Shown here in pieces: positions 6,725-8,845 of a stretch of 8,845 nucleotides of DNA (the stretch's first letter is position 1; each line of letters starts with the position of its first letter). The stretch comes from AB-137-C09 sp964645625. GTDB lineage: Bacteria > Pseudomonadota > Zetaproteobacteria > Mariprofundales > Mariprofundaceae. The notes below the pieces were generated by a model. The model was not told where the DNA came from, did not search any database, and was given only the letters and a program-made list of their open reading frames with translations. The stretch is taken from the NCBI GenBank assembly GCA_964645625.1, contig CAZYAI010000072.1:1-8845 (forward strand), written 5' to 3'. Both the position numbers and the translations under genes were made by a program.

Positions 6725-6931
6725 ATGATCGATGAAGAAGAAATCCGCGTGGATCGTTGCGACTGCATCAACAAGCGGTTTGCCGACTTACAAGCGTATG
6801 GTTCATTCGAGGCAGCACAAGAAGCCACCGATTGCGGTCGTGAATGTGGTGGCTGTGTGCCTTATATCAAGCTGATGTTTGCTACAGGTGAAACCGACTT
6901 TGATATGGACGATCCGCGTCTAAGATTATGA
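6725..6931 (+). CDS. BFD-like [2Fe-2S]-binding protein
   Basis: This 68-residue protein has the cysteine pattern of bacterioferritin-associated-ferredoxin-like domains: C12-x-C14 then C41-x-x-C44, with an extra cysteine at C37. The spacing of 26 residues between pairs is close to the usual range of roughly 26-34. The domain would hold one [2Fe-2S] cluster and act as a small electron carrier or cluster-binding partner in the cytosol. The N terminus is acidic (MIDEEE). An AGGAG site (6714-6718) six bases before the ATG gives it the best ribosome site in the operon, so it may be made at higher level than its neighbours. It starts one base after the dxs stop and overlaps the next gene by 4 nt. 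No bacterioferritin is seen here. A link to the iron-sulfur enzymes IspG and IspH of the same pathway is only inference from position. Confidence 0.8.
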   Translation: MIDEEEIRVDRCDCINKRFADLQAYGSFEAAQEATDCGRECGGCVPYIKLMFATGETDFDMDDPRLRL

Positions 6932-7989
6932 CAGCACAGGCGCAAAAAGGTCGTCGCCCTGCGTTTCAATTACTGACGATCGCCTCCTTGGTGGTGTTGA
7001 TTGCAGGCATGAAGGCAGCGTCTTCGTTATTTGTGTTGCTGTTGCTGGCGGTTTTTATTGCAATTATTTGCTTACCTGCTTTGCACTTCCTGATTAAACA
7101 TCGTTTTCCCCCTTCGTTGGCGGTATTTACGATTACGGCTGTTTTGATTTGCGCCAGCGTGCTGGTCGGTATGTTTGCTGGTGCTTCTATTGCCGATTTT
7201 TCTAGCAACCTTCCTACCTATCAACAACGCCTGCAAGGGCAGATGCATAGTTTGCTGGCTTGGCTTTCCACTCACGGTATGGATGTATCAGGGAAGGCAC
7301 TGTTGCAGCAACTCGACCCTTCGATGGCAATGGGTTTGGCAGGTAAAATGCTTGCCAGTTTTGGCAACGCATTAGCGAATATTTTGTTGATTATATTGGC
7401 TGTTATTTTTCTATTATTTGAGGCGATTGCGCTACCACACAAATGGGCGATTATGCGCGAACACGCCCCCAGAACAGAGCAATTCTCGCACTTCCTAGAA
7501 AGTGTTAATCGTTATCTGGTCATTAAAACATGGGTGAGTTTAGCCACAGGTTTGCTGGTATACATCCTACTGGCGACGCTGGGCGTGGATTACCCGCTAT
7601 TGTGGGCGTTGATCGCTTTTTTGTTCAATTATGTGCCGAGTATTGGTTCTATCATTGCCGCGATTCCTGCAATTTTATTGGCATTGGTGCAATTAGGGCC
7701 TGATGTCGCCCTTTATACAGGAATTGGCTATGGCGTGATTAATATCGTCATGGGCAACGCGATTGAACCACGCTTCATGGGGCGTGGTGTTGGACTTTCC
7801 ACCTTAGTGGTATTTTTATCATTGGTGGTGTGGGGCTGGGTGCTGGGTCCTGTCGGCATGCTGTTATCGGTTCCATTGACCATGATTGTAAAACTCGCCC
7901 TAGAATCCAACCCCGAAACAGCATGGATTGCCATACTCATTGGTCCAGACATCACCCCCAGTGAAGAAAAGTCTGTTTCTACTAGCTGA
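6928..7989 (+). CDS. AI-2E/PerM family transmembrane protein
   Basis: This 353-residue polytopic inner-membrane protein belongs to the AI-2E transporter family (PerM/YdgG/TqsA group). Some members export the signal autoinducer-2, others are Na+/H+ antiporters, and most have no proven substrate. Hydrophobic segments lie at about 15-30, 32-57, 66-88, 150-170, 203-218, 224-255, 262-277 and 290-325. The soluble loop at 90-145 is typical of the family. The signature blocks are FNYVPSIGS (233-241) and NAIEPRFMGRGVGLSTLVV (277-295) followed by WGWVLGPVGMLLSVPLT. The start overlaps the preceding gene (ATGA) with no clear ribosome site, implying coupling. It is the last gene before the repeat array at 8096. 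The transported compound cannot be told from sequence, and no luxS is present nearby. Confidence 0.88.
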   Translation: MTAQAQKGRRPAFQLLTIASLVVLIAGMKAASSLFVLLLLAVFIAIICLPALHFLIKHRFPPSLAVFTITAVLICASVLVGMFAGASIADFSSNLPTYQQRLQGQMHSLLAWLSTHGMDVSGKALLQQLDPSMAMGLAGKMLASFGNALANILLIILAVIFLLFEAIALPHKWAIMREHAPRTEQFSHFLESVNRYLVIKTWVSLATGLLVYILLATLGVDYPLLWALIAFLFNYVPSIGSIIAAIPAILLALVQLGPDVALYTGIGYGVINIVMGNAIEPRFMGRGVGLSTLVVFLSLVVWGWVLGPVGMLLSVPLTMIVKLALESNPETAWIAILIGPDITPSEEKSVSTS

Positions 7990-8095
7990 ATATGAATCGT
8001 TATCTCAGGTCAGTGTTCCGTGTTCGTCCAATCTCATGAATCCTAGTAACCCTCATGGTGACGTTGAAATCTTAAAAACTGATGCCGAAAACACC
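7990..8095. other. Spacer between operon end and repeat array
   Basis: No clear intrinsic terminator is present. GTAACC and GGTGAC around CTCAT (about 8047-8063) form only an imperfect 6-bp stem without a T run. The bases ATGCCGAAAAC at 8082-8092 loosely resemble the end of an array unit and may be a decayed partial copy. Confidence 0.4.
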
Positions 8096-8845
8096 CACGT
8101 CATTGCGGACTTGATCCGCAATCCAGAGAACGGACGCAAGACTGGATACCGCATCAAGTGCAGTACGACCGAAGGGAACCACGTCATTGCGGACGCGACC
8201 CACAATCCAGTGAACAGACGCAAGACTGGATACCGCATCAAGTGCGGTACGAGCGAAGGAAACCACGTCATTGCGGACGCGACCCACAATCCAGTGAACG
8301 GACGCAAGACTGGATACCGCATCAAGTGCGGCATGACCGAGGAAAACCACGTCATTGCGGACTTGATCCACAATCCAGTGAACGAACGCAAAACTGGATA
8401 CCGCATCAAGTGCGGTACGACCGAGCAAAACCACGTCATTGCGGACGCGACCCACAATCCAGTGAACGGACGCAAGACTGAATACCGCATCAAGTGCGGT
8501 ATGACCGAGGAAAACCACGTCATTGCGGACTTGATCCGCACTCCAGAGAACAGACGCAAGACTGGATACCGCATCAAGTGCGGTATGACCGAGGAAAACC
8601 ACGTCATTGCGGACTTGATCCGCACTCCAGAGAACAGACGCAAGACTGGATACCGCATCAAGTGCGGTATGACCGAGGAAAACCACGTCATTGCGGACTT
8701 GATCCGCAATCCAGTGAACGAACGCAAAACTGGATACCGCATCAAGTGCGGTACGACCGAGGAAAACCACGTCATTGCGGACTTGATCCGCAATCCAGTG
8801 AACAGACGCAAAACTGGATACCGCATCACGTGCGGTATGACCGAA
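8096..8845. repeat. 84-bp tandem array of paired inverted hairpins (BIME/REP-like)
   Basis: Units beginning CACGTCATTGCGGAC start at 8096, 8180, 8264, 8348, 8432, 8516, 8600, 8684 and 8768, exactly 84 bp apart with no indels. Eight are complete and the ninth is cut at 78 bp by the window end. Each unit is 3 nt, a 28-nt hairpin arm, a 15-nt spacer, a second 28-nt arm in opposite orientation, and 10 nt. In the last unit the first arm (8771-8798) has an 8-bp stem ATTGCGGA/TCCGCAAT with loop CTTGA. The second arm (8814-8841) has ATACCGCA/TGCGGTAT. Units 6 and 7 appear identical. Units 2, 3 and 5 share a block change (CGCGACCCAC in place of CTTGATCCGC). It follows the 3' end of a five-gene operon. 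Because 84 is 28 codons, several frames stay open for 100-258 codons on both strands; these ORFs are not credible genes. Confidence 0.95.

Noticed and set aside
7990..8095. Rho-independent terminator after the membrane-protein gene
   Set aside because: The only stem is 6 bp with a mismatch and lacks a T run.
8053..8829. Repeat protein with nine 28-residue repeats
   Set aside because: Several frames on both strands are equally open, the arms are palindromic, and variation follows stem pairing more than codon positions.
8096..8845. CRISPR array
   Set aside because: Whole 84-bp units repeat, including the parts between hairpins; there are no unique spacers, and no cas genes are visible.

Overview
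The window looks like a chromosomal segment of a gammaproteobacterium. The main reason is the order xseB-ispA-dxs, a classic gammaproteobacterial arrangement. A Thiothrix-like (Thiotrichales) source is possible given the repeat types, but this is only an impression and was not tested.

Layout. Positions 1-648 hold no intact gene. They contain nested inverted repeats (about 100-267) that look like a small non-autonomous element, and a frameshifted remnant of a Y1 (IS200-like/RAYT-like) transposase on the minus strand (263-513). From 3404 down to 649 three minus-strand genes follow one another: an SPFH-domain protein with a C-terminal SHOCT motif, a protein with three zinc ribbons, and a fructosamine-kinase family protein. 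A 321-bp divergent region (3405-3725) separates them from five tightly packed plus-strand genes: xseB, ispA, dxs, a small BFD-like [2Fe-2S] protein and an AI-2E/PerM-family membrane protein (3726-7989). Three of the four junctions in this operon overlap (by 1, 4 and 4 nt) and the fourth has a 1-nt gap, so the five are very probably one translationally coupled unit. IspA and Dxs are two steps of isoprenoid supply. XseB is a DNA-repair subunit that travels with them.

From 8096 to the window end there is a strictly periodic 84-bp tandem array: eight full units and a ninth cut by the window edge. Each unit holds two 28-nt hairpins in opposite orientation (a BIME-like design). The two hairpins differ at six bases that form three fully compensated base pairs. 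Most stem variants among units keep pairing by G-U wobble only in a minus-strand RNA. This array is the most interesting structure here. The long ORFs across it are by-products of an 84-bp (28-codon) period and are not annotated as genes.
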